Source of the DNA: Pseudobdellovibrionaceae bacterium
GTDB lineage: Bacteria > Bdellovibrionota > Bdellovibrionia > Bdellovibrionales > Bdellovibrionaceae
Assembly (NCBI GenBank): GCA_019637915.1
Contig: JAHBUV010000001.1
Location: 620,001-684,000 of the forward strand
DNA length: 64,000 nt
Direction of reading: 5' to 3'
A program made the position numbers and the translations under genes. The notes beneath the pieces are model-generated. The model worked only from the letters and a program-made list of their open reading frames with translations, did not search any database and was not told the DNA's origin. Shown here piece by piece: positions 34,486-43,553 of this stretch (the first letter of the stretch is position 1; every line of letters starts with the position of its first letter).

Positions 34486-35223
34486 TCAGAAGAGCTGTTC
34501 CAGCAGCCAGGCCGGGTCATCCACCGCCAGATCATGGCCGGCCGTGGGGTGAATCCGCGGCGTCAAGCCCCAACGCCGCGCCAAAATGCGGGAATTCTCA
34601 ACGGAAACCAGGCGATCCCCGGCGGCGGCGATGATCTCCGTCGGCACCGGCGCCCGCTCCGGGAACACCATGCGCGAGGCCGCCCACAGCTGGCGGAGGG
34701 CGTTCGACCAGCGCACCGGATGCGCGGCCGTGTAAGCGGACAAGACCGGCAGCACGTGGCGGATCCGTTCCGCGTTGTTGGCGATCACCGACAGGGTGAC
34801 GCGCTCGTGGTCGTAGGCGTCGCGGGCCCGCAACAGGCGCGCGTACTTCGGCAGGTTCCGGAAATTGAAACGCCGGTGCGGCCCCGTGAGGTTCCTGGCG
34901 CTCGTGTTCATCAGGTACAGGCGCTCGAAATCCTGGGGATAGCGGACCGCCCACTCCACCGCCACCATGGCGCCCAGGGAATGGGCGAAAAAGCGGGGCT
35001 TGCGGCCCTCGGCGATCAACCGCGAGCGGCCGCGCAGGTCCTCGACGATCCCCGCGATCCGCCACAGGCTGGTCTCGCGGAAGCGTTCGCCGTTGCCGGG
35101 CAGATCCAGGCACTCGAGGCGCGCCCCCGGATGACGCTCGCGGAACATCGTCAGGAAATCGGCCCAATGCCCCTGCCCGCGCGTCAGGCCGCGAATGAAA
35201 ATCCAGTCGGCGGAAGCGCTCAC
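34486..35223 (-). CDS. Alpha/beta-hydrolase
   Basis: This gene encodes 245 residues from GTG 35223, which overlaps the peptidase stop (GTGA); a longer frame upstream is antisense-like. The nucleophile elbow is AHSLGAM, placing Ser in H-S-L-G. The acid Asp is in IIAAAGDRLVS and the final His in TAGHDLAVDDP, so the catalytic triad is intact. The LPGNGERF oxyanion-side segment is typical of the family. The substrate cannot be inferred. Coupling to an M14 peptidase suggests shared use in peptide or cell-wall fragment metabolism. Confidence 0.85.
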   Translation of the reverse strand: MSASADWIFIRGLTRGQGHWADFLTMFRERHPGARLECLDLPGNGERFRETSLWRIAGIVEDLRGRSRLIAEGRKPRFFAHSLGAMVAVEWAVRYPQDFERLYLMNTSARNLTGPHRRFNFRNLPKYARLLRARDAYDHERVTLSVIANNAERIRHVLPVLSAYTAAHPVRWSNALRQLWAASRMVFPERAPVPTEIIAAAGDRLVSVENSRILARRWGLTPRIHPTAGHDLAVDDPAWLLEQLF

Positions 35224-36290
35224 GGAGTGACTCCGTTGAGGTGGGCGTACCACAGCTGCAAGGCTCTTTCCTGGTGCTTCATTTTCTGCTCTTCATTCAA
35301 ATTCGCCCAGGCCTCGGGGGAGGAGATGGCGCGCAGGAGGAATTCGAAAAACGTGTTGTGCCGGCGCAAAACCCGGCGCAAGCGATGGCGCTTGACGGGA
35401 TTGAAAGACCCGTCGGCGCTGAAGAACTGGAAGGGGTTCTTTTTCACCCAGTTCCAGGAGCCCATCTCGACGGCCAGGGGCAGGTACGGGCCGGCGGCTT
35501 TCGCCTCGAGATGGCGGTCGTAGAGGTAATCCCACAGATCGCCGTGCGTGGTGTAGTTCACGGCCTGGGGCTCGATGCGGTAAAAATGATGGGGATAGGT
35601 GCGCTCCAGCAGATTCGTGAAAGAGTGCATGAGGCCCACATCGGGATAGGGCTCGACGGTTTTGGCGTAAGGGAACCAGATGCGGTCCTGCAAACCGAAA
35701 CCCGAATGGAAGTCGACGGTGATGGACAGCGGCGAGTGGCGGATCTCCTTCTCCACCGCCGACACCAGGGCCTGGGCCTCGGGCTGCAGGGGCGCCCCGT
35801 TCTCGCCGCGGTACCAGGGCAGGCGGCGCGAGTAGCGCTGACCGCCCAGCATCCAGGGGACTTTGCCCAGGGCCTCCACAGGGGCGTTGCGCATCAGATC
35901 CACGCCGCCGGGATTGCAGCGGTGCTTGGTGAGGATGCCCCAGGGATTCACGGTGGGGATGAAAAAGACGCGGACTTTCTCGAGGACGCTTTGCGTGTTG
36001 CGATCCCACAAAACCAGTTGAGACAGGGAATTGAGGAGGGACACGCACACCTGGGCGCCGATGCGCTCCAGGCCGTGCACCCCGCCCACCAGGCCGAGCA
36101 CCGGCGCCGCCGGGTCCGTCGTGCCGAAAGTGACTTTGTAGATCGGCAAGGACAGGCCGCCCTCATCGGCGCGCGCCAGAACCTCGGTGCGCGCCAGGGT
36201 GCCGAGGGGGGCCGTCAGGCGTTCGATCTCGGTGATTTCCTCGAGTGTCTTCACGGTCCTCAGTGTCACCCTCTTTTCGGAGGGCTCCAA
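35220..36290 (-). CDS. M14-family zinc carboxypeptidase
   Basis: The open frame gives 356 residues. The start codon is uncertain (TTG 36290, or GTG 36269 or 36254). Zinc ligands are HGLE in GLVGGVHGLERIG, then the distal His in TVDFHSGFG. Substrate-binding NPGGVDLMRN (N-P-x-G-x-D-x-x-R-N) and the catalytic Glu in PLAVEMGSW complete the M14 set. There is no signal peptide, so it acts in the cytosol, as murein-peptide amidases such as MpaA do; that substrate is possible but not shown. The stop overlaps the alpha/beta-hydrolase start. Confidence 0.88.
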   Translation of the reverse strand: MEPSEKRVTLRTVKTLEEITEIERLTAPLGTLARTEVLARADEGGLSLPIYKVTFGTTDPAAPVLGLVGGVHGLERIGAQVCVSLLNSLSQLVLWDRNTQSVLEKVRVFFIPTVNPWGILTKHRCNPGGVDLMRNAPVEALGKVPWMLGGQRYSRRLPWYRGENGAPLQPEAQALVSAVEKEIRHSPLSITVDFHSGFGLQDRIWFPYAKTVEPYPDVGLMHSFTNLLERTYPHHFYRIEPQAVNYTTHGDLWDYLYDRHLEAKAAGPYLPLAVEMGSWNWVKKNPFQFFSADGSFNPVKRHRLRRVLRRHNTFFEFLLRAISSPEAWANLNEEQKMKHQERALQLWYAHLNGVTP

Positions 36291-36345
36291 GAATTGACGC
36301 TTGGCCCCCGGTCATGATTCGATCAAGATGACTTGAGGAGGTCCC

Positions 36346-37143
36346 ATGACTCTCGAACAACTGCTGCAGGATATGTGGCTGGACTACTGCGCTCTCAACC
36401 CATCCGCCAAGAGCATTTACGATCTGCTGACCCGGCAAGGGGAAACGGTGTTGAACGACCACATCGCCTTCCGCACTTACAACCTGCCGAAGGTGGGCCT
36501 GGACCGTCTGGCCGAGCCTTTCCTGAACTTCGGCTACAAAGCCAAAGGCGAGTACCACTTCAAAGAGAAAAAGCTTTTCGCCCGCCACTACGAACCGACC
36601 GACATGCGCCTGCCGAAGATCTTCATCAGCGAGTTGCTGGTGGGCGAGTTCTCCCCGGCTTTGCAGAAAAAAGTGCGCGAGCTCGTGGAGCAGGTGCCGG
36701 AGAGCAAGGTGAAGGACCCGCGATTTTTATGCTCCGGCCGCCCCTGGCAGGTGGCCCACGCCGATTACGAGATGCTCGCCAAAGAGAGCGAGTACGCGGC
36801 CTGGATGTCGGCCTTCGGCTACCGCCCGAACCATTTCACCGTGAACGTCAACGCCATGGAAAAGTTCAACGATATCCACCGGCTGAATCAATTCCTGCAG
36901 GAAAACGGTCATGTGATGAACGCGTCGGGCGGTTTGGTGAAGGGCTCCCCGGAGGCCATGCTCGAACAGAGCTCCACCATGGCCCGCGAAGTGCCGGTGG
37001 ATTTCACCGACGGGCGTTTTCAGGTGCCGGCCTGCTACTATGAATTCGCCAAGCGCTACCCGCAGCCGAACGGCGAGCTCTACCACGGCTTCATCGAGAA
37101 ATCGGCGGACAAGATTTTTGAGAGCACGGACCGGATGAAGTGA
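36346..37143 (+). CDS. DUF1338 / 2-oxoadipate dioxygenase-decarboxylase (HglS/YdcJ)-family protein
   Basis: This gene encodes 265 residues with a GGAGG site before ATG 36346. The family pattern is clear: LNDHIAFRTYN with the first metal His at ~39, a GEYHFKEKKLFARHY strand, FGYRPNHFTVNVN with a second His at ~165, and ACYYEFAKRY with a late Glu. In characterised HglS enzymes two His and a Glu bind iron for conversion of 2-oxoadipate to 2-hydroxyglutarate in lysine catabolism. This shorter member keeps the ligands, but its substrate is unproven. It stands alone, divergent from the M14 gene. Confidence 0.85.
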   Translation: MTLEQLLQDMWLDYCALNPSAKSIYDLLTRQGETVLNDHIAFRTYNLPKVGLDRLAEPFLNFGYKAKGEYHFKEKKLFARHYEPTDMRLPKIFISELLVGEFSPALQKKVRELVEQVPESKVKDPRFLCSGRPWQVAHADYEMLAKESEYAAWMSAFGYRPNHFTVNVNAMEKFNDIHRLNQFLQENGHVMNASGGLVKGSPEAMLEQSSTMAREVPVDFTDGRFQVPACYYEFAKRYPQPNGELYHGFIEKSADKIFESTDRMK

Positions 37144-37158
37144 GGGGCGACGGCCCCG

Positions 37159-37797
37159 TCACGCCACTTTGATGATCTTGGCTTTGGTTTCGGCTTCGTC
37201 CTCCTGGTTTTTCCAGGTGGCGTGGGCCTGCAGGAAGATGCGCACGAGTTGCGCGTCGAACTGGGTGCCGGCGCAGCGCTTGAGTTCCGCGTACACCACT
37301 TCATCGGGAAGGCCCTTGCGGTAAGCGCGGGTCTGCGACATGGCGTCGTAGGTGTCCACGACCAGGATCACGCGGGCGATCAGCGGCACGTCCTCGCCCA
37401 TCAGGCGGTCCGGGTAGCCCTCGCCGTCCATGCGCTCGTGATGGCCGCGGATGTTCGGCAGGAGCCGGGCGAAAAAATCATGCACCGCCAGGGGCTTGAT
37501 GATGTCCTCGCTCAGGATCGGATGGTTGCGCATGATATCGAGTTCTTTGGGATCGAGTTTGCCGGGCTTGGCGATGATTTCCTGGCTGATGCCGATCTTG
37601 CCGATGTCGTGGAACATGCCGGAGAACTCGGCGATTTTCTGCTCGAACTCGTTGAGGCCGGCGTCGCGGGCGAGCTTGCGCGACATCTCGCCGACGCGCA
37701 GGCAGTGCTGGTAGGTCAGGGGATCCACGGTGTTCAACGAGGCCATCAAGGCCTTGGCGGCCTCATAGGTCCACTCCGGAATTTGTCCCCAACTCAT
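37159..37797 (-). CDS. HD-GYP-domain protein (probable c-di-GMP phosphodiesterase)
   Basis: This gene encodes 212 residues from ATG 37797 with a strong AGGAGA site; the longer frame adds seven doubtful residues. HD at FHDIGKIG, the HHERMDGEGYP block (HHExxDGxGYP) and the RVILVVDTYDAM segment make a complete HD-GYP domain with only a short N-terminal lead. No sensory or receiver domain is attached, so control must come from partners. HD-GYP enzymes hydrolyse cyclic di-GMP; in predatory delta-proteobacteria such proteins influence lifestyle switching. Confidence 0.92.
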   Translation of the reverse strand: MSWGQIPEWTYEAAKALMASLNTVDPLTYQHCLRVGEMSRKLARDAGLNEFEQKIAEFSGMFHDIGKIGISQEIIAKPGKLDPKELDIMRNHPILSEDIIKPLAVHDFFARLLPNIRGHHERMDGEGYPDRLMGEDVPLIARVILVVDTYDAMSQTRAYRKGLPDEVVYAELKRCAGTQFDAQLVRIFLQAHATWKNQEDEAETKAKIIKVA

Positions 37798-37951
37798 AGA
37801 TTCTCCTGTGAAACGCATCGGATTCCGCGGGGCGCGCCTTGAGGGTTTCGCGCGCCGCCGCCCCGACCTCCGTCGAGCCGTCCCGCCAAGCCCTGATTTT
37901 TTTCCCGAAATGGGACAGAATCGAAGTCACTTTCCACGATCGGAGTCCCGG

Positions 37952-38653
37952 ATGAAAAGCCTGCTGCCCGCCCTGTTTCCCGCCCTGCTTTTTCTCGCCG
38001 AAGGCGCTTCGGCGCAGACCGTGGTGGTCCGCCGCGTGAAGGGCAAACAGGCCGTGGTTCACATCACCGAAGGCCAGCTGAAAGACGGCGCCACCTACAG
38101 GCTCAGCGCGCCCGGCGCCGAAAGCGAAACGATCCCCGCCGCCGAGGGCCCGGGCTCCGCCGGGGCCGAGGATAGCTCCCGCCATCGCAGCCTGGGGTTG
38201 AGTTTCACCCTGTCCTCATTGAAGGTGAGCACGGACTTCGGCGACAGCAGCAGCAACACCCTGTCGCTGAGCGGCCGCTACGGATGGAACTTCGGCCAGT
38301 CCGAGCTGGGCCCCACCCTGGTGCTCGGCACCACGGACCGCGGCACCGGCGCCGCCACCACCTTCGGCTTCGGCGGATTTTTCGACTGGAACTTCGGCCT
38401 CAACAAACCCGGCGTGACCCGCCTCTACGGCGTGGGCTTCGAAGCCGCCTTCCTCAACACCAGCGGCCCCGCCGGGGCCGGCAGCAACAACCTGAGTCTG
38501 TTCCCTTCCGTTTTCGTGAAGTGGTTCCCGCTCGGCAACTCCTGCGCCCTGCGCGCCGACCTCGGCTACAGCCACCAGGACGACAACACCGGCGGACGGA
38601 AATCAAAAACCCAGGGCTTCCTCGCCCAAGGCGGCCTGGCCGTGTACTACTGA
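37952..38653 (+). CDS. Exported outer-membrane beta-barrel-like protein
   Basis: This gene encodes 233 residues from ATG 37952, with CGGAG upstream. The signal peptide is MKSLLPALFPALLFLAEGASA. A short N-terminal beta region (VVVRRVKGKQAVVHITEGQL) precedes ~150 residues of alternating Gly/aromatic strands (LSGRYGWNFGQSELG, FGGFFDWNFGL, ALRADLGYSHQDD) ending LAVYY, consistent with a small 8-stranded barrel. No specific family recognised. It converges with the 672-residue envelope protein. Confidence 0.7.
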   Translation: MKSLLPALFPALLFLAEGASAQTVVVRRVKGKQAVVHITEGQLKDGATYRLSAPGAESETIPAAEGPGSAGAEDSSRHRSLGLSFTLSSLKVSTDFGDSSSNTLSLSGRYGWNFGQSELGPTLVLGTTDRGTGAATTFGFGGFFDWNFGLNKPGVTRLYGVGFEAAFLNTSGPAGAGSNNLSLFPSVFVKWFPLGNSCALRADLGYSHQDDNTGGRKSKTQGFLAQGGLAVYY

Positions 38654-38689
38654 AATGGGAACGGAAAGCCCGCCGCGCGCGGGCGGTCG

Positions 38690-40708
38690 CTAGAACTTCA
38701 CGCCCACGCCGACGGTGGCGTAGAAGGTGTCCAGGCGGGCCTCTTTGCTCAACAGGATGTTCTGAAAACCGTAGCGTTTGTAGCCGAAGCCGGCTTCGCC
38801 GAAGTAGTTCTTCTTCCACAGGACCTGGCCGTGGAAATTGAGGGCCATGCTGCGGTTCAGGCGGATGTTTTTGTCCATGGAGTTCACGAAATAAATGAAC
38901 TCCACGTCCACCCATTTCGGGTAATCCATGAAAGGGAGCAGATTGAACATGTCATCGATCGAGCGCGGCATCGAGCGCGCCCACATCAGGCCCACCCCGG
39001 TCATCGGGGCCTTGAGCGCGCCGAAGTTCACGTCCTGATAAGCCAGCATCAGGACCAGGGTTTCATCGCGCGTCCACAAGCCGGGCGTCAAACGGTACTT
39101 CAGATCCGCCGTCGTCACGCTCAGATCCGCTTTTTCCACGCCGCCCACCGGCAGCTGGGTCATCGTTTTGAAGTAACGCGCCGACACGCCCCAGCGCTGC
39201 GTCGTCACCCAGTACTGATCCCAACCGAACCAGTTCTCGAACCAATGATTGTAGGACACCTCGCCCACGAACAAAGGCCGCCCCGAAGCGACGAAGCCGC
39301 TCAGGCGCGCCGACAGCTCGTTGGCGTAAGCGCGGTGCACCTCGAAGAAACTCCTGTAGGTCTTGCCCTGGTAATTCACCGACAAATAACTTTTATTGAG
39401 CTGCCCGGGCTCGGTGGCGCGGAATTTCCAGTAAAACAAAGTCGGGTCCGAGGAGTTCGTCTTGATGGCGTACTCGTCCGAGGTCACCGCGGAGTCCGGC
39501 AGCTTGCGCCCGCGCAGCACGACGCCATCGATGTAGGTGCCCTTCGTCGTCTGCGAATCCAGGTGCGGCCGCGCCGCCGCCCGCGGGATTTCCGACAGCT
39601 CGAAGCGCTGGCGGAAAACACCGCCGCCCTCGCCGGGGAAGAACAGCTTCGCGTCACGCAGGGGCACCGGGGCCGCCCAGAATTTGCGGCGATCCCCGAT
39701 GGTGGGCTCGAAACCCAGCATCACCACCCAGGCGCTGTAGCGGTCCGGGTTCAACAGAATATGCCGATCCAAGGGACGCACGCCGAAGCCCGACACGCGC
39801 AGCAGGCCCGGGCGGACCGTGTCGCTCATGTCCATCAGATCGAGGCTCGGGGGAAAGGACTGGAACTCGTAACTCTCGCCGCCCGCGAGATCGGCGTAGA
39901 ACTGCCCTTTCTGATCGGGCGGCACCGCCACCACCCCCGACAAGGGGGCCGCGCGGTTCATCACCACCACCCGCGGCGCCACCGCCGAGGGGACTTTTTG
40001 CAAGCGCACGTTTTGCTTTTCACCCTGGATGACGTAGCGGGAAGAGCACAGGCGCGACTGCCCCGCCCCTTCCGTCTGCGTGAAACAGAAACGGAACACC
40101 TCGAAGCGCCGCCAGAACGCCGTGTGCGACGCCGGCAGATTCTCCAGCAGCATCTGCGTCGCGAAGAGCCCGGTTTTCAACTGGCTTTCGGGAACGCCGC
40201 GCTTTTGCAGGGTCTGCCGCCACATCGCGCGCCGCTTCTGCCAGCCCTCCACCTCGTCCGGCGTGATGGTGGTTTCCCACAGCACGGTGCCGGCGCGGGA
40301 GATCATCTCGAGATGGCCCCCCTTCATCAAAACCTCGGGCCAGCGCAAAGCCAGAACCACTTTCTGGCCGTCCACCCCCGGCAGACGCGCCACTTCGGCG
40401 TTCAGATGGGCCAGCGATCCCAAAGTGAAAGAAAAGCTGCCGGCATTCACCAGGGTCGCCCCGATGCGCAGCGTGTGTCCCTCATCCAAGGTGGCGTCGT
40501 AATCGATTTCGGGACGCGGCAAAACCACGCCGCTCTCGTTCGGATCGAAAGACATCGGCATGTCGAAACGTTTGTTTTTCGTGGTTTTCAGCAAAGATTG
40601 ACGGGCGGCGGGAATCTCGGCGGTCGCGTCCGTCGCGCTTTGGGCGAACCCGGACGGCGCCCCGAGCAAAATCACTCCCAAAAAGCCGAACCACTGGAGC
40701 TTGTTCAC
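38690..40708 (-). CDS. Large exported envelope protein, paralogue of the 10.4-12.2 kb protein
   Basis: This gene encodes 672 residues with a GTG start. WFGFLGVILLGAPSGFAQS is the signal peptide. The early GHTLRIGATL, the mid FRFCFTQ...RLCSS pair and the barrel-like C-terminus ending VGVGVKF correspond to HTLRIG, FCISN...YLCSA and ...GYLINF in the protein at 10403-12157, in the same order. Overall identity is low. The C-terminal ~250 residues have aromatic-rich strands (WGVSARYFKTM, LVLMLAYQDV, AGFGYKRYGFQ). I infer an outer-membrane protein with a large periplasmic N-terminal part. Function unknown. Confidence 0.72.
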   Translation of the reverse strand: MNKLQWFGFLGVILLGAPSGFAQSATDATAEIPAARQSLLKTTKNKRFDMPMSFDPNESGVVLPRPEIDYDATLDEGHTLRIGATLVNAGSFSFTLGSLAHLNAEVARLPGVDGQKVVLALRWPEVLMKGGHLEMISRAGTVLWETTITPDEVEGWQKRRAMWRQTLQKRGVPESQLKTGLFATQMLLENLPASHTAFWRRFEVFRFCFTQTEGAGQSRLCSSRYVIQGEKQNVRLQKVPSAVAPRVVVMNRAAPLSGVVAVPPDQKGQFYADLAGGESYEFQSFPPSLDLMDMSDTVRPGLLRVSGFGVRPLDRHILLNPDRYSAWVVMLGFEPTIGDRRKFWAAPVPLRDAKLFFPGEGGGVFRQRFELSEIPRAAARPHLDSQTTKGTYIDGVVLRGRKLPDSAVTSDEYAIKTNSSDPTLFYWKFRATEPGQLNKSYLSVNYQGKTYRSFFEVHRAYANELSARLSGFVASGRPLFVGEVSYNHWFENWFGWDQYWVTTQRWGVSARYFKTMTQLPVGGVEKADLSVTTADLKYRLTPGLWTRDETLVLMLAYQDVNFGALKAPMTGVGLMWARSMPRSIDDMFNLLPFMDYPKWVDVEFIYFVNSMDKNIRLNRSMALNFHGQVLWKKNYFGEAGFGYKRYGFQNILLSKEARLDTFYATVGVGVKF

Positions 40709-40848
40709 GTTTGCCGGACCCCTGACGCGCTGATGATTTTTGCTGCGTTCAGATTAACCGATCACGTCGAAGACGGACAAGGTAAAATGTTGGACTGTCT
40801 GGGCTTTTCGTTCTAAGTTCAGTCTTCTTTTTTGGCGAAAGGATCCCG

Positions 40849-41565
40849 ATGTCGGCCCGCACAATTTACCAGATGAAGGTCGTGGAATTGATTGATCACA
40901 CTCACAACATCCGTGAGTTGGTGATGCAGACCCAGGAACCCGCCCAGTTCCGTTTTAAAGCCGGCCAGTTTGTGATGCTTCACGTGCCCCAGGCCACGGG
41001 CAAGCCGGCCCTGCGCGCTTACTCCATCGCTTCGGACGAACGGCAGGACAACGGTTTCCGCCTGATTTTCAAATACGTCGAAAACGGCCTCGCCTCCAAA
41101 TACGTCTGGGATCTCCAAGGCGGCGAGACCCTGCAATTCACCGGTCCCTTCGGTAAGGTGTTTTTCCAGGAGCCGCCCACCGAACAGATCGTCTTCCTCA
41201 ACACCGGCTCGGGCGTCTCCCAGCACCTCTGCTACCTGCTGTCGAAAAAAGAGCAGTACCCGAACCTGCGCTACCGCATGCTCTTCGGCGTGCGGCACGA
41301 GAAAGACATTTATCACCGCGAGCTGCTCGACCGCCTGGCCGCGGAGCTGCCGGACTTCAAATACGAATTCATCCTGAGCCGCCCCGAAGCCGGCTGGACG
41401 GGCCGTCAGGGCTACATCCAGAATTTCATGCGCGAGTTCGGTTACGTCGAGCGTCCCACCACTTTCTACCTGTGCGGCAACGGCGCCATGATCAAAGACG
41501 CCAAAAAAATCTTCGAGGAAGACGGCGTCGAAAAAAGCCGCATCTGGGCCGAAGCTTTCGATTGA
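40849..41565 (+). CDS. Ferredoxin/flavodoxin-NADP+ reductase-like flavoprotein
   Basis: This gene encodes 238 residues with AAAGGA before ATG 40849. The FAD site is ALRAYSIASD (RxYS), followed by LASKYVWDL and a G-P-F-G-K-V strand. The NAD(P) domain has NTGSGVSQ in place of the commoner GTGIAP, and the C-terminus is FYLCGNGAMIKDAKK. There is no ferredoxin domain, so it is a stand-alone reductase module that would need a separate electron carrier. The stop overlaps the EamA transporter start (TGATG). Confidence 0.87.
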   Translation: MSARTIYQMKVVELIDHTHNIRELVMQTQEPAQFRFKAGQFVMLHVPQATGKPALRAYSIASDERQDNGFRLIFKYVENGLASKYVWDLQGGETLQFTGPFGKVFFQEPPTEQIVFLNTGSGVSQHLCYLLSKKEQYPNLRYRMLFGVRHEKDIYHRELLDRLAAELPDFKYEFILSRPEAGWTGRQGYIQNFMREFGYVERPTTFYLCGNGAMIKDAKKIFEEDGVEKSRIWAEAFD

Positions 41566-42473
41566 TGAGCCGGCGCCAGGCCCTCATTGAGCTCGTTTTC
41601 GCCGGAGCCCTCTGGGGCTTCGGTTTCGTCGCCGCCGTCTGGGCCCTCAGGGCCTTCACCCCCGCCGAAACCCTGCTCTGGCGTTTTTTGCTGGCCGCCG
41701 TCGCGGGGGAATTTTTGTGGCGGCTCCTGCTGCGCCCCCGGGGCCGCGCTTTTTTCGGAGCCGACGCCCAAGCGGATCTGCGTCGCTCCGCCCCCGGCGG
41801 CGTTCTGCTCGCCGCCATGCTGCTGCCGCAAACCATCGGACTGCAGTCCACCACAGCGGCGAAGAGCGGGTTCCTCACCGCGCTCTACGTGATCTTCGTG
41901 CCCCTCATCACGCATTTCATCCTGCGTCGGCCGGTGAAGAAACCGGTGTTTTTCTATGCGGCCATCGCCCTGGGCGGGGCCTTCGTGCTGATGGGCGCGG
42001 ACCTCTCCGATCTCAATCACGGCGATCTGTGGACCGTGCTGTGCGCCCTGCTCGCGGCCCTGCACATCCTGTACATCGACCGCATCTCGAACCGGATCCG
42101 CGACCCTTTCCGCTTCAACGCCTATCAAACGCTTTTTTGCCTGCTCAGCATCCTGCCTTTTCTCGCCCTGCAGCCGCGGATCACCTGGTTCAGCGCCGAT
42201 CCCCTCGCCTGGGCCGGCGTGGGATTCCTCGCTGTGGCGTCCACCATCGTGGGCTTCACCATCCAGGTGAGAACGCAGCGGGTCCTCGACTCGACGACGG
42301 CGAGCATGCTGTTCCTGTTGGAATCCCCCTTCGCCCTGGCGGCGGGGGTGGTCTTTCTCGGGGAAAAATTCACGGCCCCGCAGGCCTTGGGCGCGAGCCT
42401 TATTTTGCTGGCATCGCTGCTGACGATTTCATCTTCCGCACCCTCAGGCTCGACCAGAAAGCTGCCGCGATGA
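41565..42473 (+). CDS. EamA/DMT-family permease
   Basis: This gene encodes 302 residues from ATG 41565, coupled to the reductase by TGATG. Ten hydrophobic helices in two repeated EamA halves are visible: the first with FAGALWGFGFVAAVWALR, the second with the typical LLESPFALAAGVVFLGEKF end motif. It probably exports or imports a small metabolite; the substrate is unknown. Its last 74 bases overlap the 3' end of the convergent DUF475 gene. Confidence 0.88.
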   Translation: MSRRQALIELVFAGALWGFGFVAAVWALRAFTPAETLLWRFLLAAVAGEFLWRLLLRPRGRAFFGADAQADLRRSAPGGVLLAAMLLPQTIGLQSTTAAKSGFLTALYVIFVPLITHFILRRPVKKPVFFYAAIALGGAFVLMGADLSDLNHGDLWTVLCALLAALHILYIDRISNRIRDPFRFNAYQTLFCLLSILPFLALQPRITWFSADPLAWAGVGFLAVASTIVGFTIQVRTQRVLDSTTASMLFLLESPFALAAGVVFLGEKFTAPQALGASLILLASLLTISSSAPSGSTRKLPR

Positions 42474-43446
42474 AGACGGCGCCGATCAAACCGGTGATCC
42501 ACTCCGGGATGTGCACGACGGGATCGCACAACATCAGGATGGCCAGAGCGCCGATGGCGTAAAACGCGCCGTGCTCCAGGTAAGTGAAGTGATCCAGGGT
42601 CTCTTTCTCGACGAACAGGATCGTCAGACTGCGCACGAAGAAGGCGCCGATGCTGAGACCGATCATGATGATGAACAGATTGTTGGTGATGGCGAAAGCC
42701 CCCACCACGCCGTCGAAGCTGAAAGACGCGTCCAGCACCTCGAGGTAAAGAAATAAACCGGCGCTGGCGCGATGCATGTCGGCGCTGCTGGCGCCGAAGC
42801 GCTCGAGGTAACCGCTGATGCCGTCCACCACCACGTAGACGACGATGCCGGCCATGCCGGAGATCAGGAACGACGCCTGGCCTTCCGGCGGCGCCCAACG
42901 GCTCAAGACCGCCAGGAAACCGAGGGTGATGGCGATCTCGATCGCCTCCACCTTGCCGAGCTCCGCCGTGATCCTCTCGATCCAGACGATCCAGTGCAGT
43001 TCCTTGTTCTCGTCATAGAAGTACTTCAGCGCCACCATCATCAGGAAGCAGCCCCCGAAGGCGGCGACGTTGGCGTGGGCCGAGAGCATGATTTCGGAGT
43101 AGCGGTTCGGCTCGCTCGCGGCCAGCACCAAGGCGTCCCAAGGGTTCAAGCCCGCCGCGAAGGTCACGATCAAGAGCGGAAAAACCAGGCGCATGCCGAA
43201 AACGGCGATGAGCATCCCCCAGGTCAGGAAGCGGTGCCGCCACTTCGGCGTCATCTCTTTCAGGACGACGGCGTTGACGATGGCGTTGTCGAAGGACAGC
43301 GACACCTCCAGCACCGCCAGGACGGTGGCGATGAAAAAAGCCTGGATGGCCGCGGCCGGCGTCGGATTGTAGTAGTAACCGACGTAGGCGCACAACGGCA
43401 GGCCCAGAAGCGTGAAGATGAACGAGCTGCGGAAATACCTGAGCAT
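42400..43446 (-). CDS. DUF475/TerC-superfamily membrane protein
   Basis: This gene encodes 348 residues with about nine TM helices. The TerC-type acidic motifs are present twice: VSLSFDNAIVNAVVL in the first half and DASFSFDGVVGAFAITNN in the second, each with the F-D-N/G pattern thought to bind metal ions. The intervening SGYLERFGA segment is typical of DUF475. Relatives are linked to tellurite resistance or metal export. The 3' end overlaps the EamA gene on the other strand by 74 bases. A long inverted repeat lies 23 bases upstream of the start. Confidence 0.87.
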   Translation of the reverse strand: MLRYFRSSFIFTLLGLPLCAYVGYYYNPTPAAAIQAFFIATVLAVLEVSLSFDNAIVNAVVLKEMTPKWRHRFLTWGMLIAVFGMRLVFPLLIVTFAAGLNPWDALVLAASEPNRYSEIMLSAHANVAAFGGCFLMMVALKYFYDENKELHWIVWIERITAELGKVEAIEIAITLGFLAVLSRWAPPEGQASFLISGMAGIVVYVVVDGISGYLERFGASSADMHRASAGLFLYLEVLDASFSFDGVVGAFAITNNLFIIMIGLSIGAFFVRSLTILFVEKETLDHFTYLEHGAFYAIGALAILMLCDPVVHIPEWITGLIGAVFIAAAFWSSLRVRKMKSSAAMPAK

Positions 43447-43468
43447 AAGGCCCCTCCCGAATGACGAC

Positions 43469-43523
43469 GAAAGAAGCCCGCATGGCCCGCGGTCCGGGAA
43501 CGCGCGCCATGCGGGCTTCTTTC
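43469..43523. repeat. 18-bp perfect inverted repeat between L,D-transpeptidase and DUF475 genes
   Basis: The arms 43469-43486 and 43506-43523 (GAAAGAAGCCCGCATGGC and its complement) are perfect, with a 19-base GC-rich loop. There is no U tract on the minus strand, so it may be a processing or attenuation structure rather than a standard terminator. Confidence 0.7.
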
Positions 43524-43553
43524 ACCCGCTTTGTCTGATTCGGGAGCAGTCTA

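Noticed and set aside
43447-43553. yybP-ykoY manganese riboswitch before the DUF475 gene
   Set aside because: I could not find the conserved core elements, only one long hairpin.
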